This document shows, in pieces, positions 6,515-14,147 of a stretch of DNA of 19,568 nucleotides (positions within the stretch are counted from its first letter, which is position 1; the number at the start of each line of letters is the position of its first letter). The translations under genes were made by a program, and so were the position numbers. The DNA comes from Rhodobacteraceae bacterium UBA996 (GTDB taxonomy: Bacteria > Pseudomonadota > Alphaproteobacteria > Rhodobacterales > Rhodobacteraceae). Below the pieces are notes generated by a model that saw nothing but the letters and a program-made list of their open reading frames with translations, had not been told where the DNA came from and searched no databases. Location of the stretch: positions 1 to 19,568 of the forward strand of contig DBBA01000201.1 in NCBI GenBank assembly GCA_002291955.1, read 5' to 3'.

Positions 6515-7975
6515 TCAGTACGGTGCGGCCACATCACTCGCTCCCTCGTACACCGTCCGCACCCACGAATACGACTCCAGCGCCTCGGCCGCGTTCTCGC
6601 GCCCGTAGCCGCTGCCCTTCACGCCCCCGAACGGCATTCCCGCGGGCGTCAGGTTGTAGGCGTTGATCCAGCCCGTCCCGGCCGCGATCTGGCCAAGCAC
6701 CCGGCGCGCGCGGGGCACGTCGCGGCTGAACACTCCCGCCGCCAGACCAAAGGGCGTGGCATTGGCCCGCGCCACGACCTCGTCCTCGGTGTCGAAGCTC
6801 AGCACCGACATCACCGGTCCGAACACCTCGTCGCGCGCAATCTCCATCCCGTCGGTCACGTCCGCGAACACGGTGGGTTCCACCCAGAAACCCGGCCGGT
6901 TCATCCGGCGCCCTCCGATGACCAGCCGCGCGCCCTCGGCCTCGGCCCGGCCGATGAAGCCCGCCACACGGTCCGCCTGCGCGGCACTCACGAGGGGACC
7001 GAAGTTGGTCGCCTCGTCCAGTGGATCGCCCGCATTGATGCCCGCCATCCGTTCTACCAGCCGCCGCAGGAACCGGTCCACCAGGGGGCGCTCCACGAAC
7101 ACCCGCGTGCCGTTGGAACAGACCTGCCCCGAGGAGTAGAAGTTCCCCAGGATCGCCCCCGACACCGCGGCGTCCAGGTCCGCGTCCTCAAACACGATCA
7201 GCGGCGACTTGCCCCCCAGTTCCAGCGTCACGGGCACCAGCCGCTCCGCCGCCGCCGCCGCAACCCGGCGCCCGGTCGCGACCGACCCGGTCAGCGACAC
7301 CTTGGCCACGCGCGCATCCGCCAGCAGCGCCGCCCCCACGTCGCCTGCGCCCTGCACCACCTGGTACAACCCGGGCGGCACCCCGGCCTCGGCCAGGATC
7401 AGACCGACCTGCAACGCGCCGAGCGGCGTCACCTCGGACGGCTTGAACACCATGGCGTTGCCCGCAGCCAGCGCAGGCGCCGCCTTCCAGCAGGCGATCT
7501 GGGTGGGATAGTTCCACGCCCCGATCCCCAGGCACACACCGAAGGGTTCCCGCGTGATCACCGCCCGGTCGGCGCCGAAATCCACCACGCGGCCCCGCGC
7601 GACCTCGGCCAGCGCGGCGAAATGGTCCAGCGCATCCGCCCCGCTGGCCGCATCGGCCACGAGCGTTTCGGACAGGGGCTTGCCGGTATCCAGCGTCTCG
7701 ATCACCGACAGCGCGCGGTTGCGGTCGCGGATGATGGCGGCGGCCCGGCGCAGCACGAGGGCGCGTGCGGCACCCGTCCAGCCGGCCCATTCGGCCTGTG
7801 CCCGCACGGCGCCGGCCAGTGCGGCCTCGATCACCGCGGGCGTCGCCGCATGGACGGTCGCGATCCACTCGCCGGTCGCGGGATAGACCACGGCGATCTC
7901 GGCCCCCGCGCGGTCGTCCATCAGACGGCCATCCACCACATGGCTGCCCGCGGGCTGCACGTCGGGAAGGGTCAC
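6515..7975 (-). CDS. betB: Betaine aldehyde dehydrogenase BetB
   Basis: The 486-residue enzyme oxidises betaine aldehyde to glycine betaine with NAD(P)+. Aldehyde dehydrogenase landmarks are all present: WNYP with Asn155, the catalytic base in VTLELGGKSP (Glu252), the nucleophile in SSGQVCSNGT (Cys286), and EVFGPVMSV in the C-terminal part. The length matches BetB. It starts with GTG at 7975, overlapping the betI stop as GTGA, and has a strong GGAGGGG ribosome site inside the end of betI, so the two are translationally coupled. It lies in the leftward arm betI-betB-betA and should be controlled by BetI at the operator upstream of betI. Related aminoaldehyde dehydrogenases have the same motifs; the neighbours settle the assignment. 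Confidence 0.96.
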   Translation of the reverse strand: MTLPDVQPAGSHVVDGRLMDDRAGAEIAVVYPATGEWIATVHAATPAVIEAALAGAVRAQAEWAGWTGAARALVLRRAAAIIRDRNRALSVIETLDTGKPLSETLVADAASGADALDHFAALAEVARGRVVDFGADRAVITREPFGVCLGIGAWNYPTQIACWKAAPALAAGNAMVFKPSEVTPLGALQVGLILAEAGVPPGLYQVVQGAGDVGAALLADARVAKVSLTGSVATGRRVAAAAAERLVPVTLELGGKSPLIVFEDADLDAAVSGAILGNFYSSGQVCSNGTRVFVERPLVDRFLRRLVERMAGINAGDPLDEATNFGPLVSAAQADRVAGFIGRAEAEGARLVIGGRRMNRPGFWVEPTVFADVTDGMEIARDEVFGPVMSVLSFDTEDEVVARANATPFGLAAGVFSRDVPRARRVLGQIAAGTGWINAYNLTPAGMPFGGVKGSGYGRENAAEALESYSWVRTVYEGASDVAAPY

Positions 7976-8550
7976 GCCCGCCCCTCCAGTTCATGCCAGG
8001 CCGCGCGGACCATCGCCGCCGCGGCCGCGGCGTCCGGCCCGCCGTCGGCCAGCGACGCGCGGATGTAGAGCCCGTCGATCAGCGCCCCCAGCCGGTCCGC
8101 CCCCGCCCGCGCCCGGTCCCCGAGCGCGGGGCGCAACGCATGGGTCAGGGTGGATGCCAGCCTGCGCTGGTACACCCTGAGCAGCCGCCGCGCCCCGGGG
8201 TCGCGCTGCGCCTCCACGTAGAACATCAGCCAGGCCGCCACGACGTCCCGCCGGAAGTTGATCGGCGAGAAACTGGCCGCGATCACCGCATCGACCCGTT
8301 CGGCGGGCGTGCGCGCCGCGCGCAGGGCGCCCCGCACCTCGGCCTCCCACAGGCCCAGGATGTACCGCATGGCGGCCACGAACATCGCCTCCTTCGCGCC
8401 AAAGTAGTGGTGCGCCAGCGCAGGCGACATGCCCGCCGCGCGGGCAATCTGTGCCACCGTCACGTCGAGCGACCCCGCCCGGCCCACTTCGGCAATCGTG
8501 GCCTTTACCAACGCGTCGCGTCGTATAGGCTCCATCCCCAGTTTCGGCAT
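7972..8550 (-). CDS. betI: Choline-responsive TetR-type repressor BetI
   Basis: The 192-residue protein begins MPKLGMEPIRRDALVKATI. A TetR helix-turn-helix covers about residues 25-55 (TVAQIARAAGMSPALAHHYFGAKEAMF), followed by an all-helical ligand domain containing FRRDVVAAWLMFYVEAQRDP, typical of BetI. BetI represses bet genes and is relieved by choline. The ATG at 8550 is preferred because it gives the standard BetI N-terminus and is preceded by AAGGAAAAGG at a somewhat long distance; the frame is open far upstream, but only across choX on the opposite strand. A perfect BetI-type operator lies 44 bases upstream, so it probably represses itself and the divergent choX operon. Confidence 0.95.
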   Translation of the reverse strand: MPKLGMEPIRRDALVKATIAEVGRAGSLDVTVAQIARAAGMSPALAHHYFGAKEAMFVAAMRYILGLWEAEVRGALRAARTPAERVDAVIAASFSPINFRRDVVAAWLMFYVEAQRDPGARRLLRVYQRRLASTLTHALRPALGDRARAGADRLGALIDGLYIRASLADGGPDAAAAAAMVRAAWHELEGRA

Positions 8551-8593
8551 CCCGTGGCACACCTTTTCCTTGCCTCGCGGTGCTAGACGGGTC

Positions 8594-8613
8594 TTGATTG
8601 ACTCGTCAATCAA
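8594..8613. promoter_or_regulatory. BetI operator between betI and choX
   Basis: TTGATTGAC and GTCAATCAA form a perfect inverted repeat of two 9-base arms with a TC spacer. It closely matches the known BetI box of E. coli, which has TTGATTG and CAATCAA-like half sites. It sits 44 bases before the betI start and 42 bases before the choX start, and TTGATT or TTGACT within it could serve as -35 elements in either direction, which would let one bound repressor silence both promoters. No good -10 element is evident. Confidence 0.85.
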
Positions 8614-8655
8614 CAAAACCGGCCAAAGCGCCGGGACAGCCCAGGGAGCCTGCCC

Positions 8656-9591
8656 ATGACCCTCCGTTTCCGCACCATTGCCTCGGCCTTGGCCCTGACC
8701 CTTGCCGCGCTTCCCGCGGCGGCGCAGGACTGCGACAGCGTCACCTTCGCCGACGTGGGCTGGACCGACATCACCGCCACGACCGCCACGGCCAGCGTCA
8801 TCCTGACCGCGCTGGGGTACCAGACCGAGACGCAGCTCCTGTCCGTCCCGGTCACCTATCAGGCGATGGCGCAGGGCGACGTGGACGTCTTCCTCGGCAA
8901 CTGGATGCCCACGATGGAAGCCGACATCGCCCCCTTCCGCGAGGCGGGCACCGTCGAGACCGTGCGCGTCAACCTGACCGGGGCCAAGTACACGCTGGCG
9001 ACCAACGCCGCCGGTGCCGCGCTCGGGATCGACAGCTTCGACGACCTCGCCGCGAAGGCATCGGCGCTGGACGGCAAGATCTACGGGATCGAGCCCGGCA
9101 ACGACGGCAACCGCCTGATCCTCGATATGATCGCCGCCGATGCGTTCGGGCTGTCGGGCTTCGAACTGGTGGAAAGCAGCGAACAGGGGATGCTCGCCCA
9201 GGTGGGCAACGCCGACCGCCGGGGCGAACCCGTGGTGTTCCTGGGGTGGGAACCGCACCCGATGAACGCCAACTTCGACATGACCTACCTCGCGGGCGGC
9301 GACGACTGGTTCGGCCCGAACCTCGGCGGGGCCGAGGTGCGGACGAACACCCGCGCAGGCTTCTCGGCGGAATGCCCGAACCTCGGCACCTTCCTGGCCA
9401 ACCTCGAGTTCACCCTGGCCATGGAGAACGAGATCATGGGCGCGATCCTGAACGACGGCGCCGACCCCGCCGCCGCCGCGACCGCATGGCTTCAGGCCAA
9501 CCCGGGTGTGCTGGATGCCTGGCTTGCAGGCGTCACGACAAAGGACGGCGGCGACGCGCTGGCCGCAGTCAAGGCAGCGCTCGGGCTGTGA
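8656..9591 (+). CDS. choX: Choline ABC transporter substrate-binding protein ChoX
   Basis: The 311-residue periplasmic protein has a signal peptide (MTLRFRTIASALALTLAALPAAAQ) and an OpuAC/type-II binding fold. The choline-binding residues known from Sinorhizobium meliloti ChoX (aromatic box W43, W90, Y119, W205, with D45 and N156) all appear here at a constant offset of minus 7: Trp36, Asp38, Trp83, Tyr112, Asn149 and Trp198. This is strong support for choline (and possibly acetylcholine) as ligand. An AGGGAG ribosome site precedes the ATG. It is the first gene of the rightward arm and is likely repressed by BetI. Its TGA overlaps the GTG start of the next gene. Confidence 0.97.
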   Translation: MTLRFRTIASALALTLAALPAAAQDCDSVTFADVGWTDITATTATASVILTALGYQTETQLLSVPVTYQAMAQGDVDVFLGNWMPTMEADIAPFREAGTVETVRVNLTGAKYTLATNAAGAALGIDSFDDLAAKASALDGKIYGIEPGNDGNRLILDMIAADAFGLSGFELVESSEQGMLAQVGNADRRGEPVVFLGWEPHPMNANFDMTYLAGGDDWFGPNLGGAEVRTNTRAGFSAECPNLGTFLANLEFTLAMENEIMGAILNDGADPAAAATAWLQANPGVLDAWLAGVTTKDGGDALAAVKAALGL

Positions 9592-10262
9592 CGCCGGACC
9601 TGCGCCGGTACCTCGTCGGACTGCGCGACCTGTCGGACTGGCAGGCGCGCCTCGCCGATCCCGCGCGGCACTGGCGCGCCGGGTACTCGGCGCGGATGCT
9701 GGCCGAGCGCTGGACGTCAGGGGCCGACCTCCCGCCCGAGGTCGCCGCCCTGATGGACCCGCCGACCACGCTGCTCTACGCGATCCCTGAGTACGGTGTC
9801 CCGGTACCTGGGCGCGGGGCCGACAGCCAGTGCGACCTTCTGGCACTTGTCCGCTCCGGCGGGCACATCGGCGTCGTCGCCGTGGAAGGCAAGGTCGATG
9901 AACCCTTCGGCCCCACGGTCGGCGACTGGCTGGCCGACGGGGGGGCGAACCGCCGCGACCGGCTGCTCGGTCTCTGCGGGCTGCTCGACTGCGGGGCCGA
10001 CCCTCCGCCCGACCTGCGCTACCAGCTGTTCCACCGCACCGCCGCCGCCGTGGTCGAGGCGCGCCGGATCGGTGCCAGCCTCGCTGCCGCCATCGTCCAC
10101 TCCTTCTCGCCCACGCACCGCTGGCTCGCGGATTTCGAGGCCTTCGCGGCGTATCTCGGCCAGCAGGCGACCCGGGGGACCGCCACCGACCGGCAGTTGT
10201 CCGACGGCCTGACACTGCGTCTGGGCTGGGCCTCGGACCCGTCCGCCGGGAAGGAGACCTGA
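9588..10262 (+). CDS. Uncharacterised protein with a PD-(D/E)XK-like motif in the choline uptake operon
   Basis: This 224-residue protein is not a transporter subunit: it has no signal peptide or membrane segment. Asp83 in SQCDLLAL, followed 17 residues later by Glu100-x-Lys102 in VVAVEGKVDEPFG, resembles the D...ExK metal site of the PD-(D/E)XK nuclease fold, with a hydrophobic strand before ExK as expected. Other conserved-looking stretches are RYQLFHRTAAAVVEARR (144-160) and HSFSPTHRWLADFEAF (171-186). I believe it belongs to a family annotated only as a domain of unknown function (DUF6946-like), but I could not check. It starts with GTG overlapping the choX stop (GTGA) with a weak AAGG site, and the choW ribosome site lies within its last codons, so it is expressed with the transporter. 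Nuclease activity is inference only. Confidence 0.85.
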   Translation: MTPDLRRYLVGLRDLSDWQARLADPARHWRAGYSARMLAERWTSGADLPPEVAALMDPPTTLLYAIPEYGVPVPGRGADSQCDLLALVRSGGHIGVVAVEGKVDEPFGPTVGDWLADGGANRRDRLLGLCGLLDCGADPPPDLRYQLFHRTAAAVVEARRIGASLAAAIVHSFSPTHRWLADFEAFAAYLGQQATRGTATDRQLSDGLTLRLGWASDPSAGKET

Positions 10263-10268
10263 CCCGCC

Positions 10269-11102
10269 ATGCTCGACTGGCTCACGGGCACCAAGATCCC
10301 GGTCGGCGACACGGCCGAGGCGGCCTTCGACTGGTTGCAGGCGCGCGGCGGGGCGGTCTTCGACCGGATCGCCGACACGCTGCAGGGGCTGATCGACGCG
10401 ATCCTGTGGGTGCTGCAGACGCCGCACCCGCTGATCGTGGTGGCCGCGTTCGTGGCGCTAACCTGGGTCCTGCAGCGGTCGTGGCAAACCTGTCTGCTGG
10501 TGGCCGTCGGGTTCCTGTTCATCCTGAACCAGGGCTACTGGAAGGCCACCACCGAAAGCCTGACGCTGGTGCTGTCGGCCTGTGTCGTCTGCATGGGGCT
10601 GGGCGTGCCCATCGGCATCTGGGCCGCCCACCGCCCCCGCGTGTACGAGGCGATGCGCCCGGTCCTTGACCTGATGCAGACGCTGCCGACCTTCGTTTAT
10701 CTCATCCCGGCCATCGTGTTCTTCGGGATCGGTATGGTGCCGGGGTTGATCGCCACGGTCATCTTCGTGCTGCCCGCGCCGATCCGGCTGACGCAACTGG
10801 GCATTGCCGCGGTGCCGAAACCCCTGCTGGAAGCCGCCGATGCCTTTGGCGCCACGCCGCGGCAGAAGCTGATGAAGGTGGAACTGCCTTCGGCCTTTCC
10901 GCAGATCATGGCGGGGCTGAACCAGACCATCATGCTGTCCCTGTCGATGGTGGTGATCGCCGCGCTGGTGGGGGCGGCGGGCCTTGGCGTGCCCGTGGTC
11001 CGCGCGCTGAACAGCGTGAACACCGGGCTTGGGTTCGAGGCCGGGTTCGTGATCGTGGTGCTGGCGATCCTCTTGGACCGGATGTTGCGGGTGCGGCGAT
11101 GA
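10269..11102 (+). CDS. choW: Choline ABC transporter permease ChoW
   Basis: The 277-residue inner-membrane protein is a ProW/OpuAB-type permease. Predicted membrane helices lie near residues 54-70, 74-88, 97-119, 140-168, 222-243 and 256-270. The cytoplasmic loop that contacts the ATPase (EAADAFGATPRQKLMKVELP, starting at residue 188) is typical of the family. The ATG follows a strong AAGGAGA site that overlaps the end of the upstream gene, with six bases between the genes. Its stop overlaps choV (ATGA). It forms the channel through which choline delivered by ChoX passes. Confidence 0.95.
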   Translation: MLDWLTGTKIPVGDTAEAAFDWLQARGGAVFDRIADTLQGLIDAILWVLQTPHPLIVVAAFVALTWVLQRSWQTCLLVAVGFLFILNQGYWKATTESLTLVLSACVVCMGLGVPIGIWAAHRPRVYEAMRPVLDLMQTLPTFVYLIPAIVFFGIGMVPGLIATVIFVLPAPIRLTQLGIAAVPKPLLEAADAFGATPRQKLMKVELPSAFPQIMAGLNQTIMLSLSMVVIAALVGAAGLGVPVVRALNSVNTGLGFEAGFVIVVLAILLDRMLRVRR

Positions 11103-12127
11103 GCGTTGCGGTGCGTTTTGACCGCGTGTCGATCGTCTTCGGCGACCGGCCCGACCGCGCGCTGCCGCTGATGGATGCAGGCCACGACCGCGGGCAGGTG
11201 CAGGCCGCGACGGGCCAGGTGCTGGGCGTGCACGACTGCACGCTGGATGTCGCGGAGGGCGAGATCCTTGTCCTGATGGGCCTGTCGGGGTCGGGCAAGT
11301 CCACGCTGCTGCGCGCGGTCAACGGGCTGAACCCGGTGTGCCGGGGCGCGGTGCATGTGTCGGACGGGCAGGGGCTGGTGGACGTCACCCACGCCGATGC
11401 CGCCACGCTCCGCCGCATCCGGCAGGCCCATGTGGCGATGGTGTTCCAGCAGTTCGGCCTGCTGCCCTGGCGGACCGTGCGCGACAACGTAGGGCTGGGG
11501 CTGGAACTGGCCGGGGTCCCGCGGGCCGAACGCGCCGCCCGGGTGGATGCGCAACTGGCGCTGGTGAACCTCGGCGCCTGGGCCGACCGCGCGGTGGGCG
11601 AGTTGTCGGGCGGCATGCAGCAGCGCGTGGGCCTTGCTCGCGCCTTTGCCACCGAGGCGCCGATCCTCTTGATGGACGAGCCGTTCTCGGCCCTCGACCC
11701 CCTGATCCGCGCACGTCTGCAGGATGAGCTTCTGGACCTGCAGCGGACCCTGAAGCGCACCATCATCTTCGTCAGCCATGACCTCGACGAGGCGTTCAAG
11801 CTGGGCAACCGCATCGCAATCATGGAGGGCGGGCGGATCGTGCAATGCGGCACGCCTGCGGACATCTTCCGTTCTCCGGCAAATGGTTACGTGGCGGATT
11901 TCGTGGCGCACATGAACCCCCTTGGCGTGCTCTGCGCCCGCGACGTGATGGAACTTGTGGGCGGAGTGCCGGTCGATACGGTTGCCCCGGACACCGGTAT
12001 CCGCGACGTGATGGCGCGGGTGGGCGCGACAGGTGCGCCCGTGGGGGTGGTCGAAGGCGGGCAGGTCATCGGGCAGGTGACGAAGGACACCGTGCTGGCG
12101 CGGCTTCTGAACCCCGGCGGGCGGTAG
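11099..12127 (+). CDS. choV: Choline ABC transporter ATP-binding protein ChoV
   Basis: The 342-residue ATPase powers choline import. Walker A GLSGSGKST is at residues 61-69, the Q loop in VFQQFG at about 117, the ABC signature LSGGMQQRVG at 169-178, Walker B ILLMDEP at 189-195 and the switch His227 in VSHD. The extra N-terminal segment before Walker A and the region after about residue 275, which resembles a reduced CBS-like regulatory part (RDVMELVGG...GVVEGGQVIGQVTKDTVLARL), are typical of ProV/OpuAA-type proteins that can respond to osmotic strength. The ATG overlaps the choW stop. It is the last gene of the choX operon and is followed by a terminator. Confidence 0.96.
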   Translation: MSVAVRFDRVSIVFGDRPDRALPLMDAGHDRGQVQAATGQVLGVHDCTLDVAEGEILVLMGLSGSGKSTLLRAVNGLNPVCRGAVHVSDGQGLVDVTHADAATLRRIRQAHVAMVFQQFGLLPWRTVRDNVGLGLELAGVPRAERAARVDAQLALVNLGAWADRAVGELSGGMQQRVGLARAFATEAPILLMDEPFSALDPLIRARLQDELLDLQRTLKRTIIFVSHDLDEAFKLGNRIAIMEGGRIVQCGTPADIFRSPANGYVADFVAHMNPLGVLCARDVMELVGGVPVDTVAPDTGIRDVMARVGATGAPVGVVEGGQVIGQVTKDTVLARLLNPGGR

Positions 12128-12170
12128 GCCTTCGGAGGTTGGCCCTCGGCGGACGCCTCGGGCGCAGGCA

Positions 12171-12206
12171 GGGGGCTCTGCCCCCCGGACCCCCCGAGGT
12201 ATTTTT
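12171..12206 (+). terminator. Terminator after choV
   Basis: GGGGGC and GCCCCC form a tight stem with a TCT loop, followed after a C-rich stretch by GAGGTATTTTTGCAAGGATGAA. This arrangement, a G/C stem and then GTATTTTTG, is a recurrent 3'-end element in Rhodobacterales genomes as I know them. Confidence 0.65.
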
Positions 12207-12224
12207 GCAAGGATGAAGGACGAA

Positions 12225-12238
12225 GGTCTGCGCAGACC
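12225..12238. repeat. 14-base palindrome between choV and the DMT transporter
   Basis: GGTCTGC and GCAGACC form a perfect palindrome immediately next to the stop codon of the leftward transporter gene. It may contribute to transcription ending from that side. Confidence 0.5.
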
Positions 12239-12685
12239 CTAGAGGCGTGACAGGACCAGTCCCGCGCTAACCAGCACGACCGCGCCAATACGCGTGGGGC
12301 TGATCTCCCTGACCGGCACGCCGAAGGCGCCGGTCGCGTCGAGGACCAGTGCCGCGACCAGTTGCCCGAGGATCAGCGCCGCAATCATCGTGACGACGCC
12401 CAGCACGGCCACCGACCAGACGGATGCGACGACGTAGATCGCACCGAGCACGCCCCCGATCCACAGCCACGCGGGCAGGGCGGCCAGCGTGCCCGCGGCG
12501 GGGACCGATCCGCGCGCGACGGTGAGGATCGCCAGCACCACGAACCCCACCCCGAAGCTGACCGCGGCGGCGGCGACCGGGTCGCCCACGGCGGCGCCGA
12601 GGCGGGCGTTGAGCGGAGCCTGCACAGCGATGGCGATGCCGCCCGTCACGATGGCGGCAAGGGCGAGCAGGGTTTGCAGGGTCAT
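12239..12685 (-). CDS. YdcZ-type DMT family transporter
   Basis: The 148-residue protein is almost entirely hydrophobic, with about five membrane helices, and matches the small DMT family formerly called DUF606 (YdcZ): it begins MTLQTLLALAAIVTGGIAIAV, has QAPLNARLGAAVGDPVAAA after the first helix, and ends with a helix before LSRL. Members act as small-molecule exporters or, paired, as multidrug-type transporters; the substrate is unknown. An AGGAACC site lies 6 bases before the ATG at 12685. The frame is open far upstream on the minus strand, but only as a mirror of the kynureninase gene. It is divergent from kynU with 162 bases between the starts. Confidence 0.88.
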   Translation of the reverse strand: MTLQTLLALAAIVTGGIAIAVQAPLNARLGAAVGDPVAAAAVSFGVGFVVLAILTVARGSVPAAGTLAALPAWLWIGGVLGAIYVVASVWSVAVLGVVTMIAALILGQLVAALVLDATGAFGVPVREISPTRIGAVVLVSAGLVLSRL

Positions 12686-12847
12686 GGGCAGGTTCCTTCC
12701 GTGGCGGGCGAAGGGTAATGCGGTGCGTCGGGAAAGGGCAGGGCGCGGTCGCGCGAAGTGCCTGTGCGGCGGCGCACCTGACGACCCCCGCTGGACACCG
12801 CCCCCGCGCCGCGCCAGTGTCCCCGGCGCCCCTGGGAGACACGCCGC

Positions 12848-14041
12848 ATGACCGATTTCGCTGCCACCCGCGCCCGGTTCCACCTGCCTGACGGCGTCAC
12901 CTATCTGGATGGCAATTCGTTGGGCCCGCTGCCCCGGGGCGCGGCGGCACGGGCGCAGGTGGTGATCGAAGAGGAATGGGGCGAGGGGCTGATCCGGTCG
13001 TGGAACCGGGCGGGGTGGATGGCGCAGCCCGCGCGGGTGGGCGACGCGGTTGCCCGCCTGATCGGAGCGGCGCCCGGCACGGTGACCACGGGGGACACGC
13101 TGTCGATCAAGGTCTATCAGGCGCTGGCCTCGGCCCTCGATCTGGTCCCGGACCGTCGCGTGGTCCTGTCGGACACCGGCAACTTCCCGACCGACCTGTA
13201 CATGGCCGAGGGGCTGCTGGCCTCGCTCGACCGCGGCCATGTGCTGCGGCTGGTCGAGCCCGAGGACCTGCCCGCTGTGATCACGCCCGACGTGGCCGTG
13301 GTCATGCTGACCCACGTGGATTACCGCACCGGCCGGATGCACGACATGGCGGCGGTGACGGCAGCGGCCCATGCGGCAGGCGCGGTGATGATCTGGGACC
13401 TCGCCCATTCCGCAGGCGCGGTGCCGGTGGACCTTGCGGCCTGTGCCCCCGAATTCGCGGTGGGCTGCACCTACAAGTACCTGAATGGCGGACCGGGGGC
13501 GCCCGCGTTCATCCATGTCCGCGCGGACCTTGCCGACCGGGTGCGGCCTGCGCTGTCGGGCTGGCTTGGCCATGCGCAGCCCTTTGCCTTCGACCTGGGC
13601 TACCGGCCCGGGGCGGGCGTGGAGCGGATGCGGGTCGGCACCCCGCCCGTCATCCAGATGGCGGTGCTGGAGGAGGCGCTGCGTGTCTGGGACGGGGTCG
13701 CAATGGCCGACGTGCGGGCGGCCTCCGTCGCGCTGTCGGAACGCTTCATTGCGGGGGTCGAGGGCGCGTGCCCGGGTCTGGTGCTGGCCAGCCCCCGCGA
13801 CCCCGCCCGGCGCGGCGGCCAGGTCAGCTTCCGCCACCCCGACGGCTATGCGATCATGCAGGCGCTGATCGCGGCGGGCGTGATCGGCGATTTCCGCGCC
13901 CCCGACATCCTGCGCTTCGGCTTCGCGCCGCTCTACAACGATGCGGCCGACGTGGACCGGGCGGTGGAGGTGCTGGCCGGGATCGTGGTGGCCCGCGCCT
14001 GGGACCGGCCCGAGTTCCGGGCGCGCGCCGCAGTGACCTGA
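12848..14041 (+). CDS. kynU: Kynureninase
   Basis: The 397-residue PLP enzyme splits L-kynurenine to anthranilate and L-alanine. The start of the family is clear (YLDGNSLGPLP, residues 19-29), the cofactor-binding aspartate lies in WDLAHSAG (Asp184), and the Schiff-base lysine is Lys210 in CTYKYLNGGPG. The C-terminus has the family's LRFGFAPLYN. The ATG is preceded by GGGAGA. Neither tryptophan 2,3-dioxygenase (kynA) nor kynurenine formamidase (kynB) is in this window, so the rest of the pathway must be elsewhere, or the gene serves imported kynurenine. It is divergent from a small exporter and convergent with the reductase gene downstream. Confidence 0.96.
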   Translation: MTDFAATRARFHLPDGVTYLDGNSLGPLPRGAAARAQVVIEEEWGEGLIRSWNRAGWMAQPARVGDAVARLIGAAPGTVTTGDTLSIKVYQALASALDLVPDRRVVLSDTGNFPTDLYMAEGLLASLDRGHVLRLVEPEDLPAVITPDVAVVMLTHVDYRTGRMHDMAAVTAAAHAAGAVMIWDLAHSAGAVPVDLAACAPEFAVGCTYKYLNGGPGAPAFIHVRADLADRVRPALSGWLGHAQPFAFDLGYRPGAGVERMRVGTPPVIQMAVLEEALRVWDGVAMADVRAASVALSERFIAGVEGACPGLVLASPRDPARRGGQVSFRHPDGYAIMQALIAAGVIGDFRAPDILRFGFAPLYNDAADVDRAVEVLAGIVVARAWDRPEFRARAAVT

Positions 14042-14067
14042 GGGGCGCGCGGGGTCTGCCGCCGCCC

Positions 14068-14102
14068 CACCCCCTCCTCGAGAAGGCAGGGGCCAGGGGG
14101 TG
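14068..14102. terminator. Possible stem between convergent genes
   Basis: CACCCCCT and AGGGGGTG pair over 8 bases with a 19-base loop between the convergent kynU and reductase genes. There is no T run on either side, so it is at best a weak terminator. Confidence 0.3.
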
Positions 14103-14147
14103 CGAGGGGAGCCCGCTGTCCGGCCGTCCACCCTGCGCCGGGACGGA

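Noticed and set aside
6112..6537. A minus-strand open frame filling the betB-betA gap (141 codons)
   Set aside because: The product repeats CGV-containing units created by DNA repeats and has no family features; the frame overlaps the end of betB and has no convincing ribosome site.
4451..8068. A 1205-codon open frame on the plus strand opposite betA and betB
   Set aside because: It is the mirror of G/C-rich codons in two well-supported genes; its product is Arg/Pro/His-rich with no recognisable domain, and it spans a repeat-filled gap.
8598..9587. Extension of the uncharacterised gene upstream to 8598
   Set aside because: It would overlap all of choX in another frame; the GTG at 9588 gives a normal coupled start.
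7972..10215. A longer version of BetI reaching back across choX
   Set aside because: Everything before the ATG at 8550 is antisense to choX and the uncharacterised gene; BetI family length and the operator position support 8550.
12239..14131. A 630-codon minus-strand frame ending in the YdcZ-type transporter
   Set aside because: Only the last 148 codons match a family and have a ribosome site; the rest is antisense to kynU.
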